Assembly (NCBI GenBank): GCA_023393635.1
Contig: JAEWKT010000041.1
Coordinates: 68,212-132,211 of the forward strand
Source of the DNA: Pseudomonadota bacterium
GTDB taxonomy: Bacteria; Pseudomonadota; Gammaproteobacteria; Pseudomonadales; Moraxellaceae
Direction of reading: 5' to 3'
DNA: 64,000 bases
In this document: positions 63,726 to 64,000 of the stretch, one piece after another
Layout of the letters: every line of letters starts with the position of its first letter
How positions within the stretch are numbered: position 1 is the first letter of the stretch
Program-made: the position numbers and the translations under genes
The notes under the pieces: generated by a model
Told to the model about the DNA's origin: nothing
The model's database searches: none
What the model saw: only the letters and a program-made list of their open reading frames with translations

Positions 63726-63754
63726 CTGTCAGCAACTTGTCAACCCAGTGTCAT
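63726..63754 (+). promoter_or_regulatory. Three Pho-box repeats upstream of the Tat-signal lipoprotein gene
   Basis: CTGTCAG (63726-63732), TTGTCAA (63737-63743) and GTGTCAT (63748-63754) are 7-mers at exactly 11-bp spacing, matching the PhoB half-site CTGTCAT with 4-base spacers. They lie 60-88 bases before the start codon. A small dyad GCACT-ATGC-AGTGC follows at about 63763-63776. Confidence 0.75.
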
Positions 63755-63813
63755 CTTAAGCCTGCACTATGCAGTGCGTCTCTTTTTTTGACATACAACT
63801 GCCAGGACTGATT

Positions 63814-64000
63814 ATGACTCAGCTAAGCCCTTATACCGAACAACGTGAAATTGACTGCAATACTTCTAACAACACGCACTTTGAAACTATTATAAACAGC
63901 CGATTATTAAGTAATGAATTTAGCAGGCGTCAGGTGCTTAAAACCACCAGTGGGGCAGCTGCAATATTTATGGCGGCCTCCCTAGTAGGCTGCGGTAGCG
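63814..64000 (+). CDS. Tat-exported lipoprotein, PhoX-family phosphatase-like, 5' part
   Basis: Only the first 62 residues are in the window. The twin-arginine signal is SRRQVLKTTSGAAA, and the following hydrophobic stretch ends in LVGC, a lipobox, so the protein is probably a Tat-exported lipoprotein. The leader before it (QREIDCNTSNNTHFETII) matches the conserved NxxxNPHF region that precedes the twin-arginine motif in PhoX-type (DUF839) phosphatases. Such enzymes are calcium-dependent alkaline phosphatases induced by phosphate starvation. Three Pho-box repeats upstream support this. The catalytic domain lies beyond the window, so the family call is inference. Confidence 0.75.
   Translation, partial: MTQLSPYTEQREIDCNTSNNTHFETIINSRLLSNEFSRRQVLKTTSGAAAIFMAASLVGCGS

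Overview
The window looks like chromosomal DNA of a gammaproteobacterium of the Moraxellaceae, from Acinetobacter or a close relative. The evidence is gene content and order: asd-fimV-truA, two tandem 'FFLEELY motif' proteins followed by ubiE-ubiJ-ubiB-(LysE)-hisIE-tatABC, D-2-hydroxyacid dehydrogenase divergent from serA, a recC-recB-recD cluster, ribA-dxs, and a FimV/LpxL/Asd set typical of that family. Base composition is moderate, by eye in the mid-40s % GC, with two clearly AT-richer islands (about 10.2-12.2 kb and 32.9-34.2 kb). No rRNA, tRNA, CRISPR array or insertion sequence was recognised. Family and order assignments come from recognising sequences by eye; no database was searched.

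Layout. 1-9.6 kb: end of a nitronate monooxygenase, an OmpA-domain membrane protein, hemF and ribA on the minus strand, dxs, a quinone oxidoreductase, suhB and a membrane-anchored HExxH protein. 9.7-12.2 kb: an accessory module with a PAAR-domain protein, an unknown protein (candidate type VI effector), two related small lipoproteins (candidate immunity proteins) and a decayed third copy. 12.2-18.8 kb: topA, a small membrane protein, a crotonase, a thioesterase/diiron-type hydrolase pair divergent from an HxlR regulator, and slyX. 18.8-25 kb: uup-lipoprotein-LpxL-like acyltransferase, a GT4 glycosyltransferase and an EEP-family phosphodiesterase. 25-32.9 kb: asd, fimV, an asparaginase homologue, truA, an AraC-type regulator and infA. 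32.9-34.2 kb: an AbiH-family anti-phage candidate. 34.3-38.8 kb: D-2-hydroxyacid dehydrogenase, serA, a catalase-like protein and a hemerythrin. 39-48 kb: the recCBD operon, with an unusual 12-bp repeat array at the start of recD. 48.7-57.6 kb: an ABC exporter, small unknown proteins, and the ubiquinone genes ubiE-J-B. 57.9-61 kb: a large lipoprotein and a beta-barrel protein. 61-64 kb: hisIE, tatABC and the start of a Tat-signal lipoprotein resembling PhoX, preceded by three Pho-box repeats.

How the genes work together. Most of the window is housekeeping: haem, riboflavin, isoprenoid, ubiquinone, histidine, lysine/threonine and serine synthesis, DNA topology, recombination, translation initiation, and envelope or LPS assembly. 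The accessory parts are the PAAR/lipoprotein module and the AbiH gene, which stand out in composition and content. The last gene is probably exported by the neighbouring TatABC translocase and switched on by phosphate starvation.
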